In this document: piece by piece, positions 26,827 to 35,672 of the stretch
Position numbering within the stretch: position 1 is the first letter of the stretch
Layout: each line of letters opens with the position of its first letter
Assembly: GCA_934746515.1 (NCBI GenBank)
Contig: CAKVFH010000004.1
Span: forward strand, 34,970 to 98,969
Origin: an uncultured Clostridia bacterium
GTDB taxonomy: Bacteria; Bacillota; Clostridia; Christensenellales; UBA1242
DNA: 64,000 nucleotides
Direction: 5' to 3'
Made by a program: the position numbers and the translations under genes
The notes under the pieces: generated by a model
The model's input: only the letters and a program-made list of their open reading frames with translations
Told to the model about the DNA's origin: nothing
The model's database searches: none

Positions 26827-27723
26827 TTAAATTAAATTGATAGGAATAAAGTGCAGACCATAGCCGATGATTAAACTTGACAAAACGAGCGAAAGAATGA
26901 TGAAAAGGTTTTCTTTTTTGTTTTTATTTTCCTTTAATAAAACAATCAGACCAATGCCAGCATTTACGCTTAACCCAGCTACGATTGAACCGAAACTTAA
27001 TCCGCCCATCAAATAAAGCTCGGTGATAACAACAGAAGAAACACAGTTTGGAATGAAACCAATCAAAATTGCAAATAGTGGTTGAAAGACTTTGCTTGAG
27101 TTTAAAAACGCAATCAAGTTATCTTCGCCAACAAACATTAAGATTGTTCCGAATATTACATTTATAACGAAAATATAAAGAGTAATTTTTAAGCAGTGAA
27201 TGAGTGGGTGTTTCCAATCAAATTTTGTGTCTTCCAAATCGTGATTGCAACATGCGTGCAAGTGTTCGCCATGTTCGTGTGAAGTTTCTTCGTGAGTGGT
27301 AGGTTGAATTTTCTTTTCAAAAAATTTGCCATATAACAGCATTGTGATGTAACCAACAATTATCGAAAAAATAATTTTTGTTAAAATTAAAACAATTAGT
27401 GCTGGAATTGATTTGTAGTTAGAAATCATGATTGGTAATGCTTCGTCGCTGGTTGCAATAAACACTGCAACAAGCGCACCAATTGAAATTTTTCGTTCGC
27501 TGTAAAGTTCTGCCGAAACAACCGAGAAACCGCATTGCGGAACTGATCCAAACAGCGCGCCCATAACGGGGCTGGCTTTTCCTTTGAGAAGTTTTGAATT
27601 TTCAAATCTAAAAACATTTTTATATTCCAAAAACTCAATCAAAAAATAGACAATGAAAAGGACTGGCAAAATTTTTGCCGTATCAATAAGTGAATCTAAA
27701 AGTACATCTAAAAATTCTTTCAT
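26827..27723 (-). CDS. Putative heavy-metal (manganese-type) exporter, about 10 membrane spans
   Basis: A 298-residue integral membrane protein. The two halves are homologous, each with a PQCGFSVVSAEL- or PNCVSSVVITEL-type motif (about residues 58-70 and 228-240), as in the ArsP-like 10TM heavy-metal exporter family sometimes annotated as putative manganese transporter. A His/Cys/Glu-rich central loop (HEETSHEHGEHLHACCNH) is a likely metal-binding site. The start at 27723 has AAGGAAGG upstream; ATG 27744 is rejected. It has a consensus promoter and is monocistronic. The transported ion is inferred from the family and loop only. Confidence 0.7.
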   Translation of the reverse strand: MKEFLDVLLDSLIDTAKILPVLFIVYFLIEFLEYKNVFRFENSKLLKGKASPVMGALFGSVPQCGFSVVSAELYSERKISIGALVAVFIATSDEALPIMISNYKSIPALIVLILTKIIFSIIVGYITMLLYGKFFEKKIQPTTHEETSHEHGEHLHACCNHDLEDTKFDWKHPLIHCLKITLYIFVINVIFGTILMFVGEDNLIAFLNSSKVFQPLFAILIGFIPNCVSSVVITELYLMGGLSFGSIVAGLSVNAGIGLIVLLKENKNKKENLFIILSLVLSSLIIGYGLHFIPINLI

Positions 27724-27745
27724 ATTTCCTTCCTTAATCCGCAAT

Positions 27746-27774
27746 ATTATATTTTTCTATCCTTGTTTTGTCAA
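27746..27774 (-). promoter_or_regulatory. Consensus promoter of the metal exporter
   Basis: On the - strand: TTGACA (27774-27769), 17-base spacer, TATAAT (27751-27746). Confidence 0.88.
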
Positions 27775-28030
27775 GTCGTTATTTTGTTTAATGGAATTAC
27801 TTTTAAAAATAGTTAAACTTATTCTGATTGAGCTTAAATGTAACAAAATGCAAAATATTGATAAAAATATACAAGATAAAAACGCAAAATTTATTTTGTT
27901 TAATTTTTAACTAAAATGTATAATTTTTATTAAAAAACACAATTTGATACATTTTTAAATAAAATTCGTTGTATTTTTGATGAAATTATTTAATTTTGTG
28001 TGAAAAATTAAAAGTTCACCTAAATTTGAT
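27775..28030. other. AT-rich intergenic region
   Basis: Very AT-rich spacer between the metal exporter promoter and the end of the acyltransferase gene. An 85-codon + strand ORF runs across it but shows no ribosome site and is mostly low-complexity Lys/Ile/Asn. I see no gene or clear hairpin. Confidence 0.5.
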
Positions 28031-28789
28031 TTATTTTTTCTTTTGTTTGTTTTTTTCGTGTTCAAGATAAGATTTTTCCATTTCATCGTGGAGATAGGTT
28101 ACAATTCTTGTTTTTTCTTCATTAGGGTCGTTGTCTGGATTGTAGACGATTGGTTTTTCAATATACATTGTCTTTTTCTTTTTTGAAGTAAACACAGGAT
28201 AAAAAGAAATCTTTTTGCCGGTCTTTTGATAGTAATATTTTCCGATATACTCAAAACCGCTCATGAATTCGCCAACACCTTCTTTAACCGAGCAATGCTC
28301 TGGCCAGATGAAAAGGGCAGTTCCTTTGTTTAATATTTCAGTTGATTTTTGCATTGTTTTAATGTTTGCTCGTGGATTGTCTCTTGAAACAGGAACTGGT
28401 CTAGCAAATCTGATTATGAACAATATCAGTCTTTTTGCAATTTTGATTAAGAACACCTTAAACCATTTTGGAATCCATTTATAATTGTTGTAAAATCCGA
28501 TACTTGCTTGTTGCTCAACGGTTTCAGGGCTGCACATTTTGTCTATAACCCATGGTCTAAACTTGAATGGAAATCTCAAAAACACAACGACTGGCCCGTA
28601 AATTTCATAGTGGTTTGAAACAAACACTCTCGCTTCGTCGTCTTTGTTGACATTTTTCTTACCTTTTGTAAAGCACCAAATAAATGGTTGGACGGCTAAA
28701 AATGTAATGCCAAACAGAACACTGAGTATTATAAATTCTATGCACTCAAGAATAAATATAATTGCTTTTAAAAAAAAATTTTTTTTCAT
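28031..28789 (-). CDS. PlsC-like acyltransferase with altered HX4D motif
   Basis: A 252-residue membrane-bound protein of the lysophosphatidic acid acyltransferase fold. A hydrophobic N-terminus (residues 8-40) is followed by the motif I region NHYEIYG, then PVPVSRDN and WPEHCSVKEG (motif III, usually PEGTRS). The canonical catalytic HX4D would need Asp where Gly is seen, so the charge-relay Asp is missing or displaced. The Lys-rich C-terminus suggests a membrane-surface position. It may transfer acyl groups with altered chemistry or be a non-catalytic relative. AAGGTG lies 7 bases upstream. Confidence 0.7.
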   Translation of the reverse strand: MKKNFFLKAIIFILECIEFIILSVLFGITFLAVQPFIWCFTKGKKNVNKDDEARVFVSNHYEIYGPVVVFLRFPFKFRPWVIDKMCSPETVEQQASIGFYNNYKWIPKWFKVFLIKIAKRLILFIIRFARPVPVSRDNPRANIKTMQKSTEILNKGTALFIWPEHCSVKEGVGEFMSGFEYIGKYYYQKTGKKISFYPVFTSKKKKTMYIEKPIVYNPDNDPNEEKTRIVTYLHDEMEKSYLEHEKNKQKKK

Positions 28790-28840
28790 ATTTTCACCTT
28801 GGTTTATATGATAAATTATTTAGTATTATTTGTCTAGCAA

Positions 28841-28873
28841 AAACAGACAATACCAAATTGATATTGTCTGTTT
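28841..28873 (-). terminator. Terminator of the InlB-type surface protein gene
   Basis: An 11-bp perfect inverted repeat (28841-28851 with 28863-28873) whose - strand copy ends in T. Confidence 0.82.
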
Positions 28874-28876
28874 AGT

Positions 28877-31800
28877 TTAGTTTTTATCATCAAAGCGGTC
28901 AGGTGAGTTTTCAGTGTCAGCGATTGAGTTTTTGCCATTAGAATTGATTTCATTTTCTTCTTGATTTGGCTCATTTAAGTTGTCTAAATTAAAATTTTCA
29001 TCACGCGCGCTTGTGAAACCTTCTTTTTCCAAAATAATTTCAACATTTTTTGATATTGATTTATTTTCGCTAACATCTGGTGGTTTGTAGCCATGCTCTT
29101 CGGTTGAAATCCTTGCAATTTCTGTGTTGACTTGTTTTAGTTTCACTATTTGGATTATTAGCAGAACAAAACCGAAAACAGCAAGCGTTAAGGCAACCAA
29201 GAAATTTATAAATTGGCTGTTTGATATAACGCCGAATGGAAGCACGATTGCATAGGTTAGATAGGTTTTGCGTTGTTTTCTTAAGAATAGAACAATGATT
29301 GCGCAAATCAGCTCAATTCCTGCCAAACAATATAAAATCAAACTGTATATGTTGATGTCGATATTGTCGGCAATAATTTTTAAACCGCCTGTTATTGTGG
29401 TTGAAAAGGCCTTGTATTCAGAGTCTTCATTTCTGGTGATTCGTACATCATAAGTTCCTTTTTTGGTTGGAGCGGTGATTGTCCAGTTCCCGTCAACGAG
29501 ATACTCAACTTTAAAACCATTGAGTTGAAAACTTAATGCAAAGTTAGGGTTTCCAGAAATGTTGTAGGTTTGCTGCTTTTCGTTAAGTGTGATTGTTTTT
29601 TTGTCAATCATTTTTGCATAAACTGAAAGGTCTCTGCTTGGCATGGTTGTGAATGAAAATGGTTCAGTGAAGCTTGCGTCGTTATACCAGTTGTCAAAAA
29701 TAAGCCCTGAAATTGACGGATTGGCTGGTAATTCAATTGTGTCGCCGAAATGCATATCGCGGATTGTCCAATAGACAGATGTTTTGTAGTAGAATGTGAT
29801 TTTATATTCGGTTGGAATAAAGAAAGCGTAAATTTTTAAAACGCCGTCAGTTTCGCTGTTTGCTGGCATTGTGTTTGGAATGGTGTAGGCGAATTGTCCG
29901 TTTTTATCAGTGAACCAGCCAAGGAATGTGAAGCCTTCAAATGCTGGAGTCTCGGCCTTTAATGAAGAAATATCTGTTCCAAACTCTTGTGTTAAGCTTT
30001 TATAAATTCCGTCGTTTGATTTATGATTATAAAAAAGAGTAATAGTATAGGTGTTGATATTCCATTTTGCATAAAGGACTAAATTATTGTCAGGCATGCT
30101 TGAAAGAGCTAGTTCTTGCGAAAGAGATTCATCGGTAAACCAGCCGCTAAAAGTGTAGCCAGTCTTTGAGAAATTTTCAACTTGAAGTTCAGAAACCGAA
30201 GAAAAAAGTGTTCCAAAATCAATTGTTTTTTCTATTTTTGAAGTTCCATTGTTTTGATAAATTGTAAGCAAGTGTGAATGCACAATCCATTTTGCATAAA
30301 GCGTTGGATTTGTGTCTGGCATTGTTGTGATGTTTGCTTTGGTTTCAAGCGATTCGTCAAGATACCAACCGTCAAAATCAAAACCAGTTTTTGTTGTGGT
30401 TGGAAGTGTTACACTTTCGTCGAACTTTGCAGAGATTTGGCTTACGCTTTCGCCGCCATTTTCATCAAAACTAATGGTGTAAACAGTTTCAGTCCATAGC
30501 GCAACAAATTCTGGTGTTTGGTTTAGGTCAAGCATCAATTTTATGGCTTGGTAGTTTAAATCTTCGCTAGTGTCGTCAAATTTGTAGTAAGTGAATCCGT
30601 TTTGTGATTCAGGAATTTGCAAACTGAAATAGGTTTCAAGATCTGCAAAGTTTGCTCCATTTTGAATGAAATTTGAAAGCATGGTTTTATCAAAATAAAG
30701 AACTGAATTTGAGAGTGAATACTTTGCCATAAATTCTGCCGAAAGATTTAGTTTTCCAGCAAATCCGCCAAGCGAGCAGTGAGTTTTTGTAAGGTCTTCA
30801 GCGGTTGGGTAAAGAGTTTCTGCTGTGATTCTAAAACTAAAATTTGGTTTTTCGTAGTCATCTGCAATAGTTCCACCATTTGGATTAAAATTGATGTCAA
30901 ATTGTGTTTTTACAATTAAAGATGTGCCATTTAGTAGGTTTATTGAACAAGTGAAGTTGTTTTGATTTGGGATAAGATTGAAAAGTGAAGTGTTTGTGAC
31001 TTTTGTGTTTAAAATTGACTGTCCGTCAGCAGTGTAAGGAATGGTTATTGAAACCATGCCACTTGGCTGATTTTCAAGCGAAAAAGTGTCATCAAAGGTG
31101 ACTGCAAGCCCAATTTCATGATTGTAAAAATATTCGGTTTGATGAGTGATTAAGTTTTTTATTGTAACAGAATGTTTTGGTGTGTTGAATTTGATTGCAT
31201 AGCTGCTTGCCGAATTTGAAGTGTTGAAGTTTGTGTTTGAGACAACCAAGTCTGTTAATAAATCTCCGTCGATTAGCAATTGGTCTTGATTTGAAGTTGC
31301 ATTTAAAGCGAGCGATTCAAGAGTCAATATTGAAGAATTTTTTGGAGCGGTGAAGTAAACTGAAAATTCATTGATATTTAATGTTCCAGAAAGCGTGATA
31401 TTTTCAAGGGTTAGCGATAAATCTTCATTTAGTGTAATGTTATCAAAATTCAAAGTTACTGGTGAGTTTGTTGAAACAAGTTCGGCTGAAATCACTCCAA
31501 GAGCATTTGCAAGAGATGATGCCGTGAGCGTGTATGTTAAACTGCTGTTTGTGGTGTGGCCGGTTAAGGTGTAACTTTCGCCAGTTTTTGAAATCAAGTA
31601 GTTGTTTAGTTTTCTTTCCCATGTTGCATAGATTGTGGTGTTTTCAGAAAAAACGGTGTCGGTTGTGACAAGTTCTGTGCCATTTTTCCAACCAGCAAAA
31701 ACATAGCCCTCTTTGGTGGCTTCAGGGAGACTGTCGAGAGTTCCGTCGTCTTTGGTTGTGGCAGTTGAAATTTCACAAATTCCGCCGTCGGTTTCAAATG

Positions 31801-31918
31801 TGATTTCAACAGCGCCAGCGGCAAAAGCCGAGTGAACGCATAAATTGTTAGTAAATCCAAACAAGGTGCAGGCAACAAGTGCGAGCAAAAAACTAAAAAT
31901 TAAATTTTTCTTTTTCAT
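28877..31918 (-). CDS. Large surface protein with InlB B-type (Listeria-Bacteroides) repeats
   Basis: A 1013-residue exported protein. The signal peptide is MKKKNLIFSFLLALVACTLFGFTNN with a likely AFAAG cleavage region. At least five InlB B-repeats (Flg_new type) recur, each ending like GYxFxGWxxxxxxxxxxxxxTMPxxxxxxYAKW (near residues 70-105, 490-545, 575-625, 640-695 and 730-780). The region between 110 and 470 is beta-rich and unrecognised. Near the C-terminus two hydrophobic segments (about residues 873-895 and 903-935) replace an LPXTG anchor, followed by an acidic tail. Such proteins are surface adhesins or pilin-like modules. ATG 31918 follows GGGAAAA; ATG 31930 is an alternative. Confidence 0.82.
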   Translation of the reverse strand: MKKKNLIFSFLLALVACTLFGFTNNLCVHSAFAAGAVEITFETDGGICEISTATTKDDGTLDSLPEATKEGYVFAGWKNGTELVTTDTVFSENTTIYATWERKLNNYLISKTGESYTLTGHTTNSSLTYTLTASSLANALGVISAELVSTNSPVTLNFDNITLNEDLSLTLENITLSGTLNINEFSVYFTAPKNSSILTLESLALNATSNQDQLLIDGDLLTDLVVSNTNFNTSNSASSYAIKFNTPKHSVTIKNLITHQTEYFYNHEIGLAVTFDDTFSLENQPSGMVSITIPYTADGQSILNTKVTNTSLFNLIPNQNNFTCSINLLNGTSLIVKTQFDINFNPNGGTIADDYEKPNFSFRITAETLYPTAEDLTKTHCSLGGFAGKLNLSAEFMAKYSLSNSVLYFDKTMLSNFIQNGANFADLETYFSLQIPESQNGFTYYKFDDTSEDLNYQAIKLMLDLNQTPEFVALWTETVYTISFDENGGESVSQISAKFDESVTLPTTTKTGFDFDGWYLDESLETKANITTMPDTNPTLYAKWIVHSHLLTIYQNNGTSKIEKTIDFGTLFSSVSELQVENFSKTGYTFSGWFTDESLSQELALSSMPDNNLVLYAKWNINTYTITLFYNHKSNDGIYKSLTQEFGTDISSLKAETPAFEGFTFLGWFTDKNGQFAYTIPNTMPANSETDGVLKIYAFFIPTEYKITFYYKTSVYWTIRDMHFGDTIELPANPSISGLIFDNWYNDASFTEPFSFTTMPSRDLSVYAKMIDKKTITLNEKQQTYNISGNPNFALSFQLNGFKVEYLVDGNWTITAPTKKGTYDVRITRNEDSEYKAFSTTITGGLKIIADNIDINIYSLILYCLAGIELICAIIVLFLRKQRKTYLTYAIVLPFGVISNSQFINFLVALTLAVFGFVLLIIQIVKLKQVNTEIARISTEEHGYKPPDVSENKSISKNVEIILEKEGFTSARDENFNLDNLNEPNQEENEINSNGKNSIADTENSPDRFDDKN

Positions 31919-32003
31919 AGATTTTCCCATATTTTTTAATACATTTATAGTATCTTTTTTTAATTAAATTGTAAACCAAAAATTGTTAAAATATACAAAC
32001 AAA

Positions 32004-32026
32004 AAAGCACTTTATTCAAGTGCTTT
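32004..32026 (-). terminator. Transketolase terminator that includes the stop codon
   Basis: AAAGCACTT (32004-32012) pairs with AAGTGCTTT (32018-32026) with a T run on the - strand. The hairpin contains the last codons and the TAA of tkt, so stop and terminator overlap. Confidence 0.8.
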
Positions 32027-33979
32027 CAATGCTTTGTTTATTTTTGAAACAATGTCGCCGGTGTTAAAGCCAGCTTTTTGATAAACTTCAGTGCCTGAAC
32101 CAGAGAACTGATAGTCTGTAACATTAACTATTATGCCGTTTTCGCCGACATATTTATACCATAAATTGTCGTTTGATGCTTCAATTGCAATCTTTAAAAT
32201 TGGGTTTTTCAGGAGCACCTTGTTTTTATAGGTTTTGTCTTGCTCTTTGAAAATTGATTCGCAAGGCATTGAAATAACCCTTGCGCCAATATCGCGATAA
32301 AAATCTGCAACTTGAACTGCAAGTTCAACTTCTGTGCCTGTTGCAAAAATTTCAATTTTTGGTTTTGACTTGCTTTCGTAAACAACATAGCCGCCATGCA
32401 TTGCACTGTCAATTGTTGAAAGTTCATAGCTTGGTAAACTAGATTTTGTGATTGCAAGCCCAGTTGGTTTTTGTGAGCCAAAAAAGTATTTGTATCCTGC
32501 AACAATTTCTGCTGGAGTTGCTGGACGAAAAACAGTGTAGTTTGGAATAGAGCGGAGCATTGTTAATGCTTCGATTGGTTGGTGGGTTGGGCCGTCTTGT
32601 CCAATGTTTATTGAATCGTGTGTGAAGATTGACAAAACTGGAAGGTTCATCATTGAGCGCATACGAAGTGCTGGAATCATATAGTTTGAAAACACGAAGA
32701 ATGTGCTGTCAAAAACTGGTTGATTCAAATAAAGCGCAATTCCGTTTGCAATGGAACCCATTGAATGTTCGCGAATTCCAAAATGGATATTTCTGCCGAG
32801 TCTGTTTTCTGCTGAATAGAATTCACCGTCGCTAATCACAGCTTTGGTTGATGCTGCAACATCGGCTGAACCACCAACGAAACTAACAAATGTTTTTGCG
32901 AGTTCATTTAAAACAAAACCAGACATATCTCTGCCAGTTTTGCAGTTTGATGAATTGAGCTTGTTTAAAACGAGTTCATAGTCGCATTCTTTTGTTGATA
33001 GATAATTTTTAAGTAAATTGTAGTTTTCTGGATATTTTTCAGCGAAATTCTTGAAATTTTCATTCCATTTTGCGTTTTTTTGCAAATTTTCTTGAACAAC
33101 TTGTTGTGCGTGTTCATAAACTTCTGCATCAATTTTAAATGGTTCATGAATGTTTAAAGTGTTTAAATATTCTTCAAGCTCGTCAGTTGAGAGTGGGTGA
33201 GCATGAATGCTGCTTGTGCCTTGAAGTTTTGTGCCGTAGCCTATAATTGTTTTAAAAATAACAATTGTTGGCTTGTTTGAATGTTTTGCTTGAGCGATTG
33301 CCTTTGAGCAAGCGTTGTAATCATTTCCGTTTTTCACAATAATGACATTCCAACCCATTGCATCGAATTTTTTTGCTGTGTCTTCGCTGTTTGCAATTGT
33401 TCGGGTGCCGTCGATTGTTGTGTTGTTGTCTTCATATAAAATGATGAGTTTGTTTAAGTTTAGAGTGCCTGCAACAGAACATGCTTCAACTGCAACTCCT
33501 TCCATCAAGCATCCGTCACCGCAATAGCAAAATGTGTAGTTGTCAAAAAGCTTGATGTCTTTTGTGTTAAATTTTGAAGCAAAAATTGTTTCGCCAATTG
33601 CCATGCCAACTGCGTTTGCAACACCTTGACCGAGTGGGCCAGTGGTAGTTTCAACTCCTGGAACAACTCTATATTCTGGGTGACCTGGAGTTTTTGATTT
33701 ATATTTTCTAAAGTTTTTTAAATCGTCAATTGAAATGTCGTAGCCAAACAAGTGCAAAAGTGTGTAGTAAAGAGCAGAAGTGTGGCCGGCGGAAAAAACA
33801 AGTCTGTCTCTGCCCAAAAAGTTTGGGTCTTGTGGATTGAAAGATAAATGTTCATTGAACAAACTATAAAGCATTGGTGTGGCACTTAAAGCTGAACCAG
33901 TGTGTCCAGAATTTGCGTTTGTAATTGTTTCTGCAATAATTGCTCTTATATTATCAATTGATTTTTGATTTATATCCAT
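32012..33979 (-). CDS. tkt: Transketolase
   Basis: A 655-residue thiamine-diphosphate enzyme that moves two-carbon units between sugar phosphates in the non-oxidative pentose phosphate pathway. The TPP/Mg site is GDGCLMEGVAVEACSVAG (near residue 155) ending in NN. HTSALYY and GHTGSALSATPM carry substrate His residues, and the pyrimidine and C-terminal domains follow with GGSADVAASTK, GIREHSMGSIANG, FSNYMIPALR and THDSINIGQDGPTHQP. Length and order are complete. It lies 9 bases downstream of a SpoU methyltransferase gene, in which the first codons of both proteins read MDIN, probably by chance. Confidence 0.95.
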   Translation of the reverse strand: MDINQKSIDNIRAIIAETITNANSGHTGSALSATPMLYSLFNEHLSFNPQDPNFLGRDRLVFSAGHTSALYYTLLHLFGYDISIDDLKNFRKYKSKTPGHPEYRVVPGVETTTGPLGQGVANAVGMAIGETIFASKFNTKDIKLFDNYTFCYCGDGCLMEGVAVEACSVAGTLNLNKLIILYEDNNTTIDGTRTIANSEDTAKKFDAMGWNVIIVKNGNDYNACSKAIAQAKHSNKPTIVIFKTIIGYGTKLQGTSSIHAHPLSTDELEEYLNTLNIHEPFKIDAEVYEHAQQVVQENLQKNAKWNENFKNFAEKYPENYNLLKNYLSTKECDYELVLNKLNSSNCKTGRDMSGFVLNELAKTFVSFVGGSADVAASTKAVISDGEFYSAENRLGRNIHFGIREHSMGSIANGIALYLNQPVFDSTFFVFSNYMIPALRMRSMMNLPVLSIFTHDSINIGQDGPTHQPIEALTMLRSIPNYTVFRPATPAEIVAGYKYFFGSQKPTGLAITKSSLPSYELSTIDSAMHGGYVVYESKSKPKIEIFATGTEVELAVQVADFYRDIGARVISMPCESIFKEQDKTYKNKVLLKNPILKIAIEASNDNLWYKYVGENGIIVNVTDYQFSGSGTEVYQKAGFNTGDIVSKINKALKALE

Positions 33980-33988
33980 AACTGCTCC

Positions 33989-34855
33989 TTATTTTTTATT
34001 TCCAAATTTTTGAAGTCCGGCTTCGTAAGAAACGAGAGTTGATGCGAAACCAACATTAAGCGATTCGCAAGAGCCCAGCATTGGAATGATTACGCTTTCG
34101 CTAGTTTTTAAATGTCGCCAAGAATCTGAAATTCCAGTGTGCTCGTTTCCAGCAACAATTGCAATTCTTCCGTTATAGTCAACATCGCGATAACTTTTTT
34201 TGCCTTGAAGGTCAGTGATTACGCATTTAAAATTGTTTCTAACAAGCCAGTCTTGAACTTCGGTTATTTCTGCTTCAAGCACTGGTAGCATGAAACTTGC
34301 ACCAAGGCTTGACCTGACAAGTCTTGAATTTGTGAGCTTTGCTTGTTTGTTTGTTACTATTGCAAAGTCGCCACCAGCACAGTCAAACGAACGCAAGATT
34401 GCACCGATATTTCCCGGTTGTTCGAGTCCGTCCATAACAATTGCCAGCAGATTATCTTTGCCAGCAAATCGTTTTTCTAAATCTGAAAGAGTGAATGTTT
34501 CTTGCTCTGCAACAATAAAATATTCATCATAACCTTCACGATCGCTGATTTTTTTGCATGCTTTTTCAGAAATTGCATAGCTTTTTAATGAATAATCAAT
34601 CATTTTTGCGATTTTTTCAAGCGATTTTTCGTCTATTTTTCCTGTGTTTATTTTGTCCATATTAAAGAAAAACTCATCAACTTTGATATGTTTTTCAATA
34701 AGTTTGTCAACTGCCCACAAGCCTTCGCATACAAACTTGTTTGAGTTTTTGAGCTTGTTCTCAACCAAAAGTTTTGCGTTTGCAACTTCTTGTGATGAAA
34801 TTCCGCATGTGGTTGACTTTAAAATTATTTTTTGTTTAAGGCTGTTAATATCCAT
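33989..34855 (-). CDS. SpoU/TrmH-family RNA 2'-O-methyltransferase
   Basis: A 288-residue SPOUT methyltransferase. An N-terminal helical and substrate-binding region (residues 1-120) precedes the catalytic core with three conserved motifs: DGLEQPGNIGAILRSFDCAG, VAGNEHTGISDSW and IPMLGSCESLNVGFASTLVSYEA. These match rRNA or tRNA ribose methyltransferases of the TrmH/RlmB group; the target nucleotide cannot be told. GGAGAAAAA precedes the ATG at 34855. It is followed 9 bases later by transketolase, so the two likely share a message. Confidence 0.87.
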   Translation of the reverse strand: MDINSLKQKIILKSTTCGISSQEVANAKLLVENKLKNSNKFVCEGLWAVDKLIEKHIKVDEFFFNMDKINTGKIDEKSLEKIAKMIDYSLKSYAISEKACKKISDREGYDEYFIVAEQETFTLSDLEKRFAGKDNLLAIVMDGLEQPGNIGAILRSFDCAGGDFAIVTNKQAKLTNSRLVRSSLGASFMLPVLEAEITEVQDWLVRNNFKCVITDLQGKKSYRDVDYNGRIAIVAGNEHTGISDSWRHLKTSESVIIPMLGSCESLNVGFASTLVSYEAGLQKFGNKK

Positions 34856-34943
34856 GTTTTTTCTCCAACAATAGTTTAGTATAAATTGCGATTGCTTGTC
34901 AATTAAGTCATGCTGTTTGAAATGATAAAAAATTCAACAAAAA

Positions 34944-34962
34944 ATGCGGAATAACTCCGCAT
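34944..34962 (-). terminator. Terminator of the GrpB-family gene
   Basis: ATGCGGA (34944-34950) pairs with TCCGCAT (34956-34962), with a T run on the - strand. Confidence 0.8.
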
Positions 34963-34991
34963 CGTTTGTGAAATTGAATTTAATTTTAGAT

Positions 34992-35510
34992 TTATTTATT
35001 TTTTAATTCTTGCTTGACACGATTGATTAAACTTTCGACATAAAGGGATTTTGTTGCGCGGTATTCCTTTCGTTCAGTCACACCATTTTTAATCATTTCA
35101 AGTTTGTGGTCTGAATATTTCTTGGCTTCTTCAGGGTGAGCTTTTAGAAAATCACGCAAAATCAAAAATTCTTCATAGCGCTCGGTTCCAATAATCACCA
35201 AATGAATGTGGATGTCACCGCTTTTAGTTTCCGATTCAGACGATGCAAAAAAATGATAGAAATTAGATTCTGTATTTTTGCCCACACGAAAACCAAGTGC
35301 TTCAATTTGTTTGAAGGTCAAATCAAAATCTTCTTGGTTTTTCACTCCAACCAAAATGTCGATGATGTTTTTGCCATACATGTTTTCAATTGCTGTTGAG
35401 CCAACATGTTCAATTGTTTGCGCGCGCGTTAAAGCTTTGGAAAGCTTCTCTTTTGTTTTATTGAAAAGTTTGACATTTTCGTCATAATTTTGAAATTCCA
35501 GTTCAACCAT
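34992..35510 (-). CDS. GrpB-family protein (UPF0157, nucleotidyltransferase fold)
   Basis: A 172-residue protein. The signature EHVGSTAIENMYGKNIIDILVG and the later DIHIHLV motif identify the GrpB/UPF0157 family, whose fold resembles nucleotidyltransferases (GSTA is the GS motif). The physiological role is not established in the literature I know. The start at 35510 is chosen because GGAGAGAAA precedes it; an ATG at 35555 would add 15 unlikely residues. It has its own terminator and is divergent from the CorC-type gene. Confidence 0.85.
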   Translation of the reverse strand: MVELEFQNYDENVKLFNKTKEKLSKALTRAQTIEHVGSTAIENMYGKNIIDILVGVKNQEDFDLTFKQIEALGFRVGKNTESNFYHFFASSESETKSGDIHIHLVIIGTERYEEFLILRDFLKAHPEEAKKYSDHKLEMIKNGVTERKEYRATKSLYVESLINRVKQELKNK

Positions 35511-35611
35511 AATTTCTCTCCAAATAAAATTTTCTTCTATTAACAAAAATAGCATAATCGTGGCTTTTTTGTCAATTTTATGATTATTTTAAAGAAGAAA
35601 CTTGCAAACTA

Positions 35612-35640
35612 TTTACATTTTTTTGCTACTGTTATATAAT
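35612..35640 (+). promoter_or_regulatory. Promoter of the CorC-type membrane protein gene
   Basis: TTTACA (35612-35617), 17-base spacer, TATAAT (35635-35640). AGGAG follows at 35656, with 13 bases to the ATG. Confidence 0.8.
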
Positions 35641-35672
35641 ACTAATATATTTTTTAGGAGAAATCTATTTAT

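Noticed and set aside
27653..27910. An 85-codon + strand ORF across the metal-exporter promoter.
   Set aside because: It crosses the exporter's start and promoter, has no ribosome site and is of low complexity.
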